From Caulobacteraceae bacterium (lineage in GTDB: Bacteria > Pseudomonadota > Alphaproteobacteria > Caulobacterales > Caulobacteraceae), in the NCBI GenBank assembly GCA_019746095.1, contig JAIESL010000022.1, forward strand, positions 1 through 64,000: a DNA stretch of 64,000 nucleotides, given 5' to 3'. Made by a program: the position numbers and the translations under genes. The notes under the pieces were generated by a model. That model ran no database searches. It was given only the letters and a program-made list of their open reading frames with translations, and was not told the origin of the DNA. Numbering within the stretch: position 1 is the stretch's first letter; the number at the start of each line of letters is the position of its first letter. Positions 45,470 to 54,871 of this stretch are shown here, one piece after another.

Positions 45470-45499
45470 TTGTCATAGCCCCTTTTCGCCGTGTTATAG
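45470..45499 (+). promoter_or_regulatory. Predicted sigma-70-type promoter for the DUF3576 lipoprotein gene
   Basis: TTGTCA (45470-45475) and TTATAG (45494-45499) are separated by 18 nt, close to housekeeping consensus. The predicted start would leave a leader of about 85 nt before ATG 45591. It is the best promoter match in the 320-bp gap between ntrZ and this gene. The rest of that gap, 45271-45469, shows no other feature I can name. Confidence 0.6.
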
Positions 45500-45590
45500 A
45501 GCGACGCTTCGGCTTTTCCCTCTTCAGGGTGAGTCAGCGCGCGCGATGGAACCGGTCCTCTGCGCGTCACGATCGTATGGAGAAGTCTCG

Positions 45591-46085
45591 ATGGTGCTGG
45601 TTCGTGGCGCAGCGGTCGCCCTGATCGCCTCGGGTCTGATGCTGGGCGGATGCGCCAGCCTTCCCAGCCTGCCTGGCGTGGGCGGCGGTGCGCGTGAAGC
45701 GGCATCGGCCCAGACCGGCATCGGCGTCAACGGCTACCTCTGGCGGGCCACGCTCGACACCTTCAGCTTCATGACCCTGGCCAGCGCCGATCCCTGGGGC
45801 GGGGTCATCAACTACGAATGGTACACCGATCCTGATACGCCGAACGAGCGTTTCAAGGCGACCGTTCTGATCCTCGACACCCGCCTGCGCGCTGACGCCC
45901 TCAACGTCAGCATCACCAAACAGGTGCTTCGCCCCGGCTGTACGCCGAACCCGGCCGACGCCAACCCGGGTGTCGACAGCGCCGGTTGCTGGACCGGAGC
46001 CCGTGTCGCGGCCCAGACGGAGACCGATCTGGAAAACGCCATCCTGACCAAGGCCCGCCAGCTCAACCTCGCGAACGCCGGCTGA
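45591..46085 (+). CDS. DUF3576 family lipoprotein
   Basis: This 164-aa protein has a signal with lipobox LGGC. The mature region 'GVNGYLWRATLDTFSFMTLASADPWGGVINYEWY' and 'RFKATVLILDTRLRADALNVSITKQV' is the DUF3576 pattern, found upstream of leuS in many alphaproteobacteria. GGAGAAG lies 7 nt before ATG 45591. A Cys pair (GCTPNPADANPGVDSAGC) may form a disulfide. Its place before leuS and lptE suggests envelope assembly; the actual role is unknown. Confidence 0.92.
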   Translation: MVLVRGAAVALIASGLMLGGCASLPSLPGVGGGAREAASAQTGIGVNGYLWRATLDTFSFMTLASADPWGGVINYEWYTDPDTPNERFKATVLILDTRLRADALNVSITKQVLRPGCTPNPADANPGVDSAGCWTGARVAAQTETDLENAILTKARQLNLANAG

Positions 46086-46149
46086 TCACCCCTCCCATCG
46101 ACTAGCCTCCGTCGGGCCTGTTCCTGAAGGAGCAGCCTGAAAGACTCCC

Positions 46150-48750
46150 GTGGCCAAGACCCCGGTTCGCTACGAACCCAAGACCGCAGAACCCCGCCAG
46201 CAGGCCCGCTGGGCGGCTGCCGACGCCTTCCGCATGCCGACCGAGGGCACGGGGCGGCCGAAATACTATGTGCTGGAGATGTTCCCCTATCCGTCGGGGG
46301 CCATCCACATGGGCCATGCCCGCAACTATGTCATGGGCGATGTGGTAGCGCGGTCGAAGCGGGCCCAGGGCTTTGATGTCCTGCATCCGATGGGATGGGA
46401 CGCCTTCGGTCTGCCCGCAGAGAATGCCGCCATCGAACGCGGAATCCATCCCGGCGACTGGACCTGGTCCAACATCGCCGCCATGCGCGACCAGCTGAAA
46501 CTCCTGGGTCTGTCCCTGGACTGGAGCCGCGAGTTCGCGACCTGCGACCCGGCCTATTATGGCAAGCAGCAGGCCTGGTTCCTGGAGCTTCTCAAGCGCG
46601 GTCTGGTCTATCGCAAGGATTCTGTCGTCAACTGGGATCCGGTCGACAACACCGTTCTGGCCAATGAACAGGTGGTCGACGGCAGGGGCTGGCGCTCCGG
46701 TGCCGTGGTCGAGAAGCGCAAGCTTAACCAGTGGTTCCTGCGCATTACCGACTATGCCGATGACCTGATCGAGGGACTGAAGGAACTGGAAGGCCGCTGG
46801 CCCGACAAGGTCCGGCTGATGCAGGAAAATTGGATCGGCAAGAGCCGGGGGGCGACCCTCTGGTGGGAGATTGTCGAGGCGCCGGACTTCTTGCAGGCCT
46901 CCGCCGCCGGCGAGCCGAACCACGCCCGGGACCCGGTCGAGGTCTATACCACCCGGCCCGATACCCTGTTCGGGGCAAGCTTCCTCGCCCTCGCTCCGGA
47001 CCACCCCCTGACAAGGGCCATCGCCGCCCATCGACCCGCCGTAGCTGACTTCGTGGCGGCCTGCGCCCGCTCGGGGACCAGTGAGGCGGATATCGAAAAG
47101 GCCGAGAAGCTGGGCGTCGATCTGGGGATCCGGGTCCGTCACCCGTTCGACCCCGAAAGGACCGTGCCGGTCTGGGCCGCCAATTTCGTGCTTTCAGGAT
47201 ACGGCTCGGGGGCCATCTTCGGCTGTCCCGCCCATGATCAGCGCGATCTGGACTTCGCCCGGAAATACGGCCTCCCTGTTATCCCGGTTGTGAGACCGGA
47301 CGGCGCGGGCGATGAATTCGCAGTCGGAGCAGAAGCTTACGTCGGGCCCGGCCGGCTGTTCAACTCGGACTTCATGGACGGGCTGGAGGTAGAGGCCGCC
47401 AAGGCCACTGCCATCGCCCGCCTCGAGGAGTCGGAGCATGGTCAGGGCGCGACCATCTATCGCCTGCGCGACTGGGGCGTCAGCCGCCAGCGCTACTGGG
47501 GATGTCCCATCCCTGTGATCCACTGCGACACATGCGGGCCTGTCGGCGTTCCGGCCGATCAGCTCCCGGTCGAACTGCCAAAGGACGTCACCTTCGACAC
47601 CCCGGGCAATCCGCTGGACCGTCACCCGACCTGGAAACATGTCGCCTGCCCCTCCTGCGGCGGCGGGGCGGTGCGGGAGACCGACACGCTCGATACCTTC
47701 GTGGATTCGAGCTGGTATTTCGCCCGCTTCACCGATCCGACCGCCGCCGAGCCGATTTCCCGCCCTGCGGCCGACAAATGGCTCCCGGTTGATCAGTATA
47801 TCGGCGGAGTCGAGCATGCGGTCCTGCATTTGCTCTACGCCCGCTTCATCAGCCGCGCCCTGTCGGATGCCGGGCTTATGTCGGTGCGCGAACCGTTCGC
47901 CGGTCTGTTCACCCAAGGCATGGTGATCCACGAAACCTACCGTCGCGCCGACGGCGGCTGGGTCGAGCCTACCGATGTCGAACTGACCAATGACGCCGGC
48001 AGGCGTTCCGCCCGGCAGCTGTCGACGGGCCAGGTGCTGACGATCGGTGACATCGAGAAGATGTCAAAGTCCAAGAAGAATGTCGTCGCTCCGCAGGAGA
48101 TCGTCGACACCTATGGCGTGGACGCCGGCCGGCTGTTTGTCCTGTCCGACAGTCCGCCGGAGCGGGACGTGCAATGGACCCCCGGCGGCGTCGAGGGCGC
48201 AGCGCGGTTCGTCCAACGCGTCTGGACCGAGGTCGACGGCTTTGATCCGGACGCGCCGGCCCATGAGTCCGACGCCGCCCTGATCCGCGAAACCCACAAG
48301 GCCATCAAGGCCGTGTCAGAGGGTGTCAGCGGTTTCCGCTTCAACTCGGCCATCGCCAAGCTTTACGCCTTCGTGGCCGTCGTGCGGGACCACGGGTCCG
48401 CCGGCGGAGCCGCGCGGCGCGAAGCCTTGTCCGCCCTGGTCCGTCTGGTCGCGCCCTTCACCCCCCACCTTGCCGAGGAGTGCTGGACGCGGCTCGGCGA
48501 AGAGGGGATGGTGCTGGATGCGCCCTGGCCGGAATACGACCCGTCCTTGGCGGCTGACGACGAAGTCATCCTGCCGATCCAGGTCAACGGCAAGCGTCGC
48601 GGGGAGATCCGCGTCGCCCGCGGCCTGGAACCGGCCGAGGTCGAAGCCATCATCATGGCCGACCAGGATGTCCAGGCGCGACTGGAGGGGCAGACGGTGA
48701 GGAAGATCGTGGTGGTCAAGGATCGCATCGTCAATCTGGTGGTCGGCTGA
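46150..48750 (+). CDS. leuS: Leucyl-tRNA synthetase
   Basis: This class I synthetase charges tRNA-Leu. The 866-aa protein has the HIGH motif as HMGH in '[18 protein letters not shown]', the CP1 editing domain with '[23 protein letters not shown]', and KMSKS in '[13 protein letters not shown]'. It starts at GTG 46150. Its stop overlaps the lptE ATG by one base (TGATG). Confidence 0.98.
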   Translation: MAKTPVRYEPKTAEPRQQARWAAADAFRMPTEGTGRPKYYVLEMFPYPSGAIHMGHARNYVMGDVVARSKRAQGFDVLHPMGWDAFGLPAENAAIERGIHPGDWTWSNIAAMRDQLKLLGLSLDWSREFATCDPAYYGKQQAWFLELLKRGLVYRKDSVVNWDPVDNTVLANEQVVDGRGWRSGAVVEKRKLNQWFLRITDYADDLIEGLKELEGRWPDKVRLMQENWIGKSRGATLWWEIVEAPDFLQASAAGEPNHARDPVEVYTTRPDTLFGASFLALAPDHPLTRAIAAHRPAVADFVAACARSGTSEADIEKAEKLGVDLGIRVRHPFDPERTVPVWAANFVLSGYGSGAIFGCPAHDQRDLDFARKYGLPVIPVVRPDGAGDEFAVGAEAYVGPGRLFNSDFMDGLEVEAAKATAIARLEESEHGQGATIYRLRDWGVSRQRYWGCPIPVIHCDTCGPVGVPADQLPVELPKDVTFDTPGNPLDRHPTWKHVACPSCGGGAVRETDTLDTFVDSSWYFARFTDPTAAEPISRPAADKWLPVDQYIGGVEHAVLHLLYARFISRALSDAGLMSVREPFAGLFTQGMVIHETYRRADGGWVEPTDVELTNDAGRRSARQLSTGQVLTIGDIEKMSKSKKNVVAPQEIVDTYGVDAGRLFVLSDSPPERDVQWTPGGVEGAARFVQRVWTEVDGFDPDAPAHESDAALIRETHKAIKAVSEGVSGFRFNSAIAKLYAFVAVVRDHGSAGGAARREALSALVRLVAPFTPHLAEECWTRLGEEGMVLDAPWPEYDPSLAADDEVILPIQVNGKRRGEIRVARGLEPAEVEAIIMADQDVQARLEGQTVRKIVVVKDRIVNLVVG

Positions 48751-49226
48751 TGCGCATCTCCGTCCTGCTGATTGTCACGGCACTCGGGCTGTCCGGCTGT
48801 GGCTTTACCCCCCTGTACGGCGAGACCGGTGTCGGCTCATCGCTGTCGAGGATTGCCGTGACCACCCAGGACGACCGGCTCGGCTATCGCGTGCGTGAAC
48901 AGCTTGAGGACGCACTCGGCCGTGACGGGGCGCAGGCCCCGCTCTGGCAGCTGGAGACGTCGCTGGAGCAGTCACGCCGTCCGCTGGGCCGACGCATCGA
49001 CGACACGGCGACCCGCTACGAGCTCACCGTGCGCGGAAGCTGGACCCTGACCCCAAGCGCCGGGGGCGCGGCGGTCTCGGGCGTCGAGACCGTCACCACG
49101 ACCTATGCGGCTGCGGACCAGCCCTTCGCCGCCATCGCGGCCCAGCAGGATGGCGAAGAACGCGCCGCCGCCGAATTGGCCCGGCTGATCCGCCTCGCCC
49201 TGATGCGGGCCCTGTCGGACCAGTGA
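48750..49226 (+). CDS. lptE: LPS-assembly lipoprotein LptE
   Basis: LptE plugs the LptD barrel that inserts lipopolysaccharide into the outer membrane. The 158-aa protein has lipobox LSGC with Cys17 followed by 'GFTPLYG', the usual LptE/RlpB opener. 'YELTVRGSWTLT' and 'RAAAELARLIRLALMRAL' complete the pattern. Its position between leuS and holA is conserved in proteobacteria. Confidence 0.95.
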   Translation: MRISVLLIVTALGLSGCGFTPLYGETGVGSSLSRIAVTTQDDRLGYRVREQLEDALGRDGAQAPLWQLETSLEQSRRPLGRRIDDTATRYELTVRGSWTLTPSAGGAAVSGVETVTTTYAAADQPFAAIAAQQDGEERAAAELARLIRLALMRALSDQ

Positions 49227-49230
49227 CGGC

Positions 49231-50283
49231 ATGATCCTGGCGAAACGCCCCGAGGTCGATCGCTTCCTCAAGTCGCCGGACCGGGGCATTCGCGCCGCCG
49301 TCATCCACGGCAAGGACCGGTCGGGTGTCGGCGAGCGGGCCGAGATCCTGTGCAGGGCGATCACGCCCGATCTGAACGATCCCTTCAACGTCACCCTGCT
49401 GACCGAGAGCGACATAGACGGCGACGAGGCACGGTTGGAAGAGGCCCTGACCGCCCTGTCCATGATCGGTGGACGTCGGCTGGTGCGGGTTCGTCTGGGC
49501 TCGGAGAAGGCGTCGATCGACAAGGCCCTGGCTGCCGCGCTCAAGGTTCATGCCGAGGGCGGCTACAACCCGGACGCCATGCTGGTCATCGAGGCAGGAG
49601 CCCTCGGTCGGGACTCGGCCCTGCGCAAGGCCGCAGAGGCGGCGCAGGGTGCCGTCGGCATCGCCTGCTATGAGGACGAGACCGGTGATGTTGCCCGGAT
49701 GACCCGCGAGGCCCTCGCTGCGGACAAGGTCGGCCTGACCGCTGACGCCCTCGACCGGTTCGTCAGCCGCCTGCCCCGCGAGCGCGGTCTCATGCGGCAG
49801 GAGATCGAACGGCTGGCTCTCTATATCGGCCCGGGCTCGGGCAAGACCATCGATGTGGAGGAACTGGAACGGCATCTGGGAGTCGAGGCCGACGCCTCCC
49901 TGCAGGACGCGGCCCTACAGGCCTTCGGCGGCCGGCCCGCGCCTGCCCAATCAGGCTTGCGCCGGGCTCTGGCAGAGGGCGAGTCACCTGTGATGGCAGT
50001 GAGACAGGCCTCCATCCACCTCGGCAAGCTGCGGCGGATCAATGTGCTCCAGGCCAACGGGGCCGGAGCCAAGGAGGCGGCCAAGTCGGCGGGCGTATTC
50101 TGGAAACAGGAGGCCGAAATGCTGCGGCAGGCGCGCAGCTGGCGGCTCGAGGATCTCGATCGGGTGCTCGACAGCGTCAATACAGCCGATGTCGCGACCA
50201 AGACGACGGGATCGCCGGACCAGCTGATTGCGGAACGGCTGCTGCTCGAGATCTCCGCCCGGGCCCGACGGCTGGGGCTCTAG
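49231..50283 (+). CDS. holA: DNA polymerase III subunit delta
   Basis: HolA is the wrench of the clamp loader that opens the beta ring. The 350-aa protein has the delta-family pattern: 'RAAVIHGKDRSGVGERAEIL' at the N-terminus, 'LLTESDIDGDEARLEEALTALSMIGGRRLVRVR', and 'FVSRLPRERGLMRQEIERLALYIG'. It is the last gene of leuS-lptE-holA and lies only 4 bp after lptE. It converges with the small gene after parB, with a 6-bp gap. Confidence 0.96.
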   Translation: MILAKRPEVDRFLKSPDRGIRAAVIHGKDRSGVGERAEILCRAITPDLNDPFNVTLLTESDIDGDEARLEEALTALSMIGGRRLVRVRLGSEKASIDKALAAALKVHAEGGYNPDAMLVIEAGALGRDSALRKAAEAAQGAVGIACYEDETGDVARMTREALAADKVGLTADALDRFVSRLPRERGLMRQEIERLALYIGPGSGKTIDVEELERHLGVEADASLQDAALQAFGGRPAPAQSGLRRALAEGESPVMAVRQASIHLGKLRRINVLQANGAGAKEAAKSAGVFWKQEAEMLRQARSWRLEDLDRVLDSVNTADVATKTTGSPDQLIAERLLLEISARARRLGL

Positions 50284-50289
50284 ACCGGG

Positions 50290-50475
50290 TCAGCCGCGCT
50301 TCGACGCCTTGCGGAAAGCGGGCTTGGCGAGGGCGGCACTCCGGGCCTGCTGGGCCTTTTCCTCAGCCCGCACGGAGCCCTGAACGCCGCCATGGGAGGG
50401 CCCGCCGCTCGCCTTTTTGGCGGCAAGCGCGCGCTTCATGGCTTCGGCAGTCGGGTTGGAAGGCTTGTCGGTCAT
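50290..50475 (-). CDS. Small basic protein downstream of parB
   Basis: This 61-aa protein is rich in Ala and Lys and probably disordered ('EAMKRALAAKKASGG', 'RAEEKAQQARSAALAKPAFRKASKRG'). It has no known domain. It follows parB on the same strand after 25 bp. High net positive charge would suit DNA or RNA binding, but nothing specific supports that. Confidence 0.65.
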   Translation of the reverse strand: MTDKPSNPTAEAMKRALAAKKASGGPSHGGVQGSVRAEEKAQQARSAALAKPAFRKASKRG

Positions 50476-50500
50476 GCCATCAACCTAGCACAGGCCATCG

Positions 50501-51430
50501 TTAGCCGCGCATCAATCGGCGGCACAGATCGTCCAGCTGCTCCAGACTTCCGTAGCGAACGGTGAGTTCGCCCTTGCCGCCGCGATCAACCAGCTGGACC
50601 TTGAGCCCCAGGGCATCGGCCAGATCCTGCTCCAGGGCCACGACATCGGCCGAACCCTCGCCGGTTTCCCGAGCTGACGCAGCAGTTTTGCGGCCGTTCG
50701 TGCCCTCGGCGGCGCGGCGCGCCAGTACCTCGGCCTGACGAACGTTCAGTCCCTCATCGACGATCTGCTGGGCCAGGGCGGCCGGGTTCGGGGCCGTGAT
50801 CAGGGCGCGGGCGTGGCCGGCGCTCATCTTGCCGTGCCGGACGAACCACAGTACCTCCTCCGGCAGCTGCAGCAGACGCAGGGTGTTGGCCACATGGCTG
50901 CGGCTCTTGCCGACCACGCCGGCGACGGCGTCCTGGGTCCGGCCGAACCGCTCCATCAGCATCCGGTAGGCGTCGGCCTCTTCCAGAGGGTTCAGGTCGG
51001 CGCGCTGAACGTTCTCGATGATGGCCACCTCGAAGACGGCGACGTCATCCATCTCCTTGATGATAATCGGGGCTTCGGTCAGCCGCGCCAGCTGGGCGGC
51101 GCGCCAGCGACGCTCGCCGGCGATGATCTGCCAGACCCCGTCCTCTTTCGGATGGGTCCGGACCAGGATCGGCTGCAGCACTCCCTTGTCGCGGATCGAG
51201 GCCGCCAGCTCCTCCAGATCCTCGCGGTCGAAGATCTTGCGCGGCTGGTCCGGATTGGGCTTGAGGCTCTCGATCGGGGCAAGGCGCACGCCAATGGGCG
51301 CGGGCGCGCCGTCGACCGGGGCGCTTTCGGCCACCTGTTCCCCGAGCAGGGCGGAAAGGCCCCGACCCAGGCCTCGGGTCTGGCCACGGCTCTGTCCACG
51401 GTTCTGGGTTCCGCGCTCGGCTTCGCTCAA
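50501..51430 (-). CDS. parB: Chromosome-partitioning protein ParB
   Basis: ParB binds parS near the origin and spreads as a CTP-dependent clamp, guiding origin segregation with ParA. The 309-aa protein has an N-terminal ParA-interacting Arg-rich stretch, the CTP-binding motif region 'PILVRTHPKEDGVWQIIAGERRWRAAQLA' (GERRWRA), 'ALIENVQRADLNPLEEADAY' in the form 'AIIENVQRADLNPLEEADAY', a helix-turn-helix around 'GKSRSHVANTLRLLQLP', and a C-terminal dimerisation domain. It follows parA after 28 bp. Confidence 0.97.
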   Translation of the reverse strand: MSEAERGTQNRGQSRGQTRGLGRGLSALLGEQVAESAPVDGAPAPIGVRLAPIESLKPNPDQPRKIFDREDLEELAASIRDKGVLQPILVRTHPKEDGVWQIIAGERRWRAAQLARLTEAPIIIKEMDDVAVFEVAIIENVQRADLNPLEEADAYRMLMERFGRTQDAVAGVVGKSRSHVANTLRLLQLPEEVLWFVRHGKMSAGHARALITAPNPAALAQQIVDEGLNVRQAEVLARRAAEGTNGRKTAASARETGEGSADVVALEQDLADALGLKVQLVDRGGKGELTVRYGSLEQLDDLCRRLMRG

Positions 51431-51458
51431 CTGACTGGTTCCGTTCTTCTAAACATGC

Positions 51459-52271
51459 TCACGCGGCCTGGAGGCGGCGGGATTTTTCGCGGGCGACCAC
51501 CTCGCGGGCGAGGCGGAGATAGGCCTGGCTGCCGGCGCATTTCAGGTCGTAGATCAGGGCCGGCTTGCCGAACGACGGGGCTTCGGCGACCCGGATGTTC
51601 CTCGGGATCACCGCCTCATAGACCTTGTCACCGAAATGGCTGCGCACATCGGCCGCGACCTGCCCCGACAAGGTGCTGCGCCGATCATACATGGTCAGGA
51701 CCAGGCCCTGGATCTCCAGGGTCGGGTTGAGGCTTTGCCGCACCATCTCGATGGTCTTCATCAGTTGGGTCAGGCCCTCGAGGGCGAAGAACTCGCACTG
51801 CAGCGGCACGAGAACAGCGTCCGCAGCGGCCATGGCGTTGAGCGTCAACAGGTTGAGCGACGGCGGGCAGTCGATGAGGACATAGTCATACCGGGTCTGA
51901 CCCTCTGACCCCTGACCCTGCAGGGCGTCGCGCAGCCTGAATGAGCGGCGATCGGCCTGGCTGAGCTCGATTTCGACGCCTGACATGTCGGCATCGGCCG
52001 GCACGATATGCAGGCCCGGCACGGTGGTCGGTACGGCCGACTCATCGACCGAACGCCCGTCCACAATGACGTCATAGATGGTGACACGCCTTGTTTCACG
52101 TGGAACGCCCAGGCCGGTGGAAGCATTGCCCTGAGGATCCATGTCGACGATCAGCACCTTTTCGCCGATCGCGGCGAGGGCCGTACCGAGATTGATCGCC
52201 GTGGTGGTCTTGCCCACCCCGCCCTTCTGATTGGAAACCGCGAGGACGCGAGTCTTACCGGGTATGGGCAC
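51459..52271 (-). CDS. parA: Chromosome-partitioning ATPase ParA
   Basis: ParA is a deviant-Walker ATPase that pulls ParB-parS to the opposite pole. The 270-aa protein has KGGVGKT at residues 16-22, 'VLIVDMDPQGNASTGLG' and 'YDYVLIDCPPSLNLLTLNAM'. Its start lies inside the end of rsmG (17-bp overlap). A parS-like site is embedded in the coding sequence at 52092-52107. Confidence 0.98.
   Translation of the reverse strand: MPIPGKTRVLAVSNQKGGVGKTTTAINLGTALAAIGEKVLIVDMDPQGNASTGLGVPRETRRVTIYDVIVDGRSVDESAVPTTVPGLHIVPADADMSGVEIELSQADRRSFRLRDALQGQGSEGQTRYDYVLIDCPPSLNLLTLNAMAAADAVLVPLQCEFFALEGLTQLMKTIEMVRQSLNPTLEIQGLVLTMYDRRSTLSGQVAADVRSHFGDKVYEAVIPRNIRVAEAPSFGKPALIYDLKCAGSQAYLRLAREVVAREKSRRLQAA
52092..52107. 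promoter_or_regulatory. parS-like site within parA
   Basis: TGTTTCACGTGGAACG matches the 16-bp parS palindrome TGTTTCACGTGAAACA at 14 of 16 positions. It lies in the parA coding sequence. With two mismatches it is the weakest of the four sites and may bind ParB less tightly. Confidence 0.75.
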
Positions 52272-52875
52272 GTCGAAGACTCCGGACGGAAACGATACGA
52301 CCGCGCGGATCGCTGCGCGAGACGGAAAGGCTGCTGTCGAACTGCCAGACCTTACGCGCTTCGATCAACTCAACCTCAGCCTTTTCCCCCTTGAGAAACA
52401 GACCTTGGGCACCACGCTGTAGATAAGGCTGTGCATAGCCCAGCAGACGGTCCATCGGTGCGAGCGCGCGGGCGGTCACGATATCGACCTTGATACGCTG
52501 CTCCTCCGCCCGGCCATTGACGACGGTGGCCCGCAGCGACAGGGCGTCGACCACCTCCTGGAGGAAGCGGCAGCGCTTGCCGAGACTGTCGACCAGCCAG
52601 ACATGGCTGTCGGCCCGATCTTTGAGGAGGATGGAGAGCACGAGTCCGGGAAAGCCGGCCCCGGCACCCAGGTCTGCCCACGTCCCGGCTTCGGGGATGA
52701 GGTCGAGGAGTTGGGCGGAGTCGAAGATATGGCGGTTCCAGACATCTGGGATCGTGTCCGGGCCCACAAGGTTCATCACCGCATTGGCCGCTGTCAGCCG
52801 CTCGATCAGTGTCCCGAGATCGGCCATCTGCGCGGGCGTGGCGGAGCGCAGGCTCTGGAATTCGGATGGGGTCAT
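52255..52875 (-). CDS. rsmG: 16S rRNA (guanine-N7)-methyltransferase RsmG (GidB)
   Basis: RsmG methylates G527 of 16S rRNA; its loss gives low-level streptomycin resistance in other bacteria. The 206-aa protein has 'NLVGPDTIPDVWNRHIFDSAQLLDLI', the SAM motif 'WADLGAGAGFPGLVLSILL' and 'GRAEEQRIKVDIVTARALAPMDRLLGYA'. It sits between mnmG and parA on the same strand. Confidence 0.97.
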   Translation of the reverse strand: MTPSEFQSLRSATPAQMADLGTLIERLTAANAVMNLVGPDTIPDVWNRHIFDSAQLLDLIPEAGTWADLGAGAGFPGLVLSILLKDRADSHVWLVDSLGKRCRFLQEVVDALSLRATVVNGRAEEQRIKVDIVTARALAPMDRLLGYAQPYLQRGAQGLFLKGEKAEVELIEARKVWQFDSSLSVSRSDPRGRIVSVRSLRRAHTR

Positions 52876-52945
52876 GCGCCGCCTCCAAAATCCCTCGAAG
52901 AGTCCCCAAGGCCCGGGAGGCGGAGGGCTTCAGCGCCGGAGACCC

Positions 52946-54802
52946 TCACGCCGACACCTTCGCCTTCTTCACATGCGAGAGCAGCGCCGTCAGGGCACCG
53001 GGAGTCATGCCCTCGATACGTCCCGCCTGCCCGAGGGTTCGGGGCTGGATCAGGGTCAGCTTTTCACGGACCTCGTTGGAGAGGCTGCCGATGGCCGCGT
53101 AGTCCAGATCCACAGGCAGGGCGAGCGCCTCCTCGTGGCGCAGGGCCGCAGCGTCCGAAGCCTGCCGGTCCAGATAGCCTGCATAGCCGGCGTCGATCTC
53201 GACCTGCTGACGGACCTGGTCGGACCAGCCGGCGATCTCCGGTCTGACCGGGAGGAAGGTCTCAAGGGTCACACCGGAAAAGGCCAGCAGGTCACGAATG
53301 GAACGGCGCTGGCCGTCGGCATTGACATGTATGCCCAGGGCCGCGGCCTGTTTGGGCGTGAACACCGTTTCACGTGAAACAACCGAGGCTTCCGCCAACT
53401 GCCCGGCCTTGGCCGTGAAGAGGCGGACGCGCTCCGGCGAGACAAGTCCGCAGTTGATCGCCAAGGGGGTCAATCGTTGATCGGCATTGTCCGCACGCAG
53501 GGTGAGCCGGTATTCGGCCCGGCTGGTGAACATCCGGTAGGGCTCGGTCACACCCCGTGTGACCAGGTCATCGACCATCACCCCGATATAGGCCTGGTCG
53601 CGGCCGAGAATGATCGGATCAGAACCCGCGGCAGCGCGGGCGGCGTTCAGCCCCGCCAACAGACCCTGGGCACCCGCCTCCTCATAGCCCGTCGTGCCGT
53701 TGATCTGGCCGGCCAAATACAGACCTGGCCGCTTCTTGACCTCCAGCGCCGGGGTCAGTTCGCGCGGGTCGACATAGTCGTATTCGATGGCATAGCCGAA
53801 GCGGAACACCTCGACCGTCTCCAGTCCGGGGATGGTACGCAGAAAGGCGGCCTGGGTGGCGTCCGAGACCGAGGTCGAAATGCCGTTCGGATAGACGGTC
53901 GGATCGTCCAGACCCTCTGGCTCAAGGAAAATCTGGTGCGAGGTCTTGTCGGCGAACCGGACCACCTTGTCCTCGATCGAGGGGCAGTAGCGCGGGCCGC
54001 GCCCGGACAGGTGACCGCCATACACGGCACTGTCGCCGAGATTGTCAGCAATGATCCGGTGGGTGGCCTCGGTCGTATGAGTCACGCCGCAGGCGATCTG
54101 GGGCACATCGATCCGGTCGGTCAGGAAGCTGAACGGCACAGGCTCGACGTCGGCCTGCTGCATCTCCAGCCGGTCCCAGGCGATGGTTCGGCCGTCCAGT
54201 CGCGCGGGCGTGCCGGTCTTGAGTCGACCCATCTGCAGGCCGGCCCCGTAAAGGTCCGCAGCCAGGCCGGTCGAGGGCGCCTCGCCGTGACGGCCGGCCG
54301 GAATGCGTTGGTCGCCCTTATGAATGACGCCATTGAGGAAAGTCCCTGTAGTCAGGACGACGGCCGACGCCCGGACCTCGGTCCCCTCCCCGGTGACCAC
54401 ACCGACGACACGGCCGCCGTCGAGCATCAAGCGCTCCGCCGTGCCCGCCATCAGGGTCAGATTGGGCGTTTGCGCCAGTTCGGCCTGCATCGCCTCGCGG
54501 TAAAGTCGACGGTCGATCTGGCTGCGCGGGCCCTGGACGGCCGCGCCCTTGGATCGGTTGAGCAGTCGGAACTGAATACCGGCACGGTCGCCCAATCGGG
54601 CCATCAACCCGTCCATGGCATCGATCTCCCGAACCAGGTGGCCCTTGCCGAGGCCGCCGATGGCCGGGTTGCAGGACATTTCCCCGACGGTCTCGAGCTT
54701 CTGGGTCAAAAGCACCGTGCGCGCGCCCGTCCGCGCGGACGCCGCCGCGGCCTCGCAGCCGGCGTGTCCGCCGCCGATTACAATGACGTCAAAACCCTTC
54801 AT
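52946..54802 (-). CDS. mnmG: tRNA uridine 5-carboxymethylaminomethyl modification enzyme MnmG (GidA)
   Basis: With MnmE this FAD enzyme makes cmnm5U34 at the tRNA wobble position. The 618-aa protein has the FAD motif '[23 protein letters not shown]', '[22 protein letters not shown]', '[10 protein letters not shown]' in the form '[14 protein letters not shown]', and '[20 protein letters not shown]'. ATG 54802 begins the conserved core; ATG 54814 would add four residues (MCPP). A parS site lies within the coding sequence, where it encodes SRET. Confidence 0.97.
   Translation of the reverse strand: MKGFDVIVIGGGHAGCEAAAASARTGARTVLLTQKLETVGEMSCNPAIGGLGKGHLVREIDAMDGLMARLGDRAGIQFRLLNRSKGAAVQGPRSQIDRRLYREAMQAELAQTPNLTLMAGTAERLMLDGGRVVGVVTGEGTEVRASAVVLTTGTFLNGVIHKGDQRIPAGRHGEAPSTGLAADLYGAGLQMGRLKTGTPARLDGRTIAWDRLEMQQADVEPVPFSFLTDRIDVPQIACGVTHTTEATHRIIADNLGDSAVYGGHLSGRGPRYCPSIEDKVVRFADKTSHQIFLEPEGLDDPTVYPNGISTSVSDATQAAFLRTIPGLETVEVFRFGYAIEYDYVDPRELTPALEVKKRPGLYLAGQINGTTGYEEAGAQGLLAGLNAARAAAGSDPIILGRDQAYIGVMVDDLVTRGVTEPYRMFTSRAEYRLTLRADNADQRLTPLAINCGLVSPERVRLFTAKAGQLAEASVVSRETVFTPKQAAALGIHVNADGQRRSIRDLLAFSGVTLETFLPVRPEIAGWSDQVRQQVEIDAGYAGYLDRQASDAAALRHEEALALPVDLDYAAIGSLSNEVREKLTLIQPRTLGQAGRIEGMTPGALTALLSHVKKAKVSA
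53366..53381. promoter_or_regulatory. parS site within mnmG
   Basis: CGTTTCACGTGAAACA matches the parS consensus at 15 of 16 positions. It lies in the 3' half of mnmG and reads as Ser-Arg-Glu-Thr in the protein frame. Confidence 0.9.
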
Positions 54803-54853
54803 GGGCGGGCACATAGGGCAAAACCGGCCCAACCGCCACCTTGGCCCCTGGTC

Positions 54854-54869
54854 TGTTTCACGTGAAACG
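54854..54869. promoter_or_regulatory. parS site between mnmG and mnmE
   Basis: TGTTTCACGTGAAACG matches parS at 15 of 16 positions. It fills the short gap between the mnmE stop codon (54872) and the mnmG start (54802), 2 bp from the mnmE end. Confidence 0.92.
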
Positions 54870-54871
54870 GC

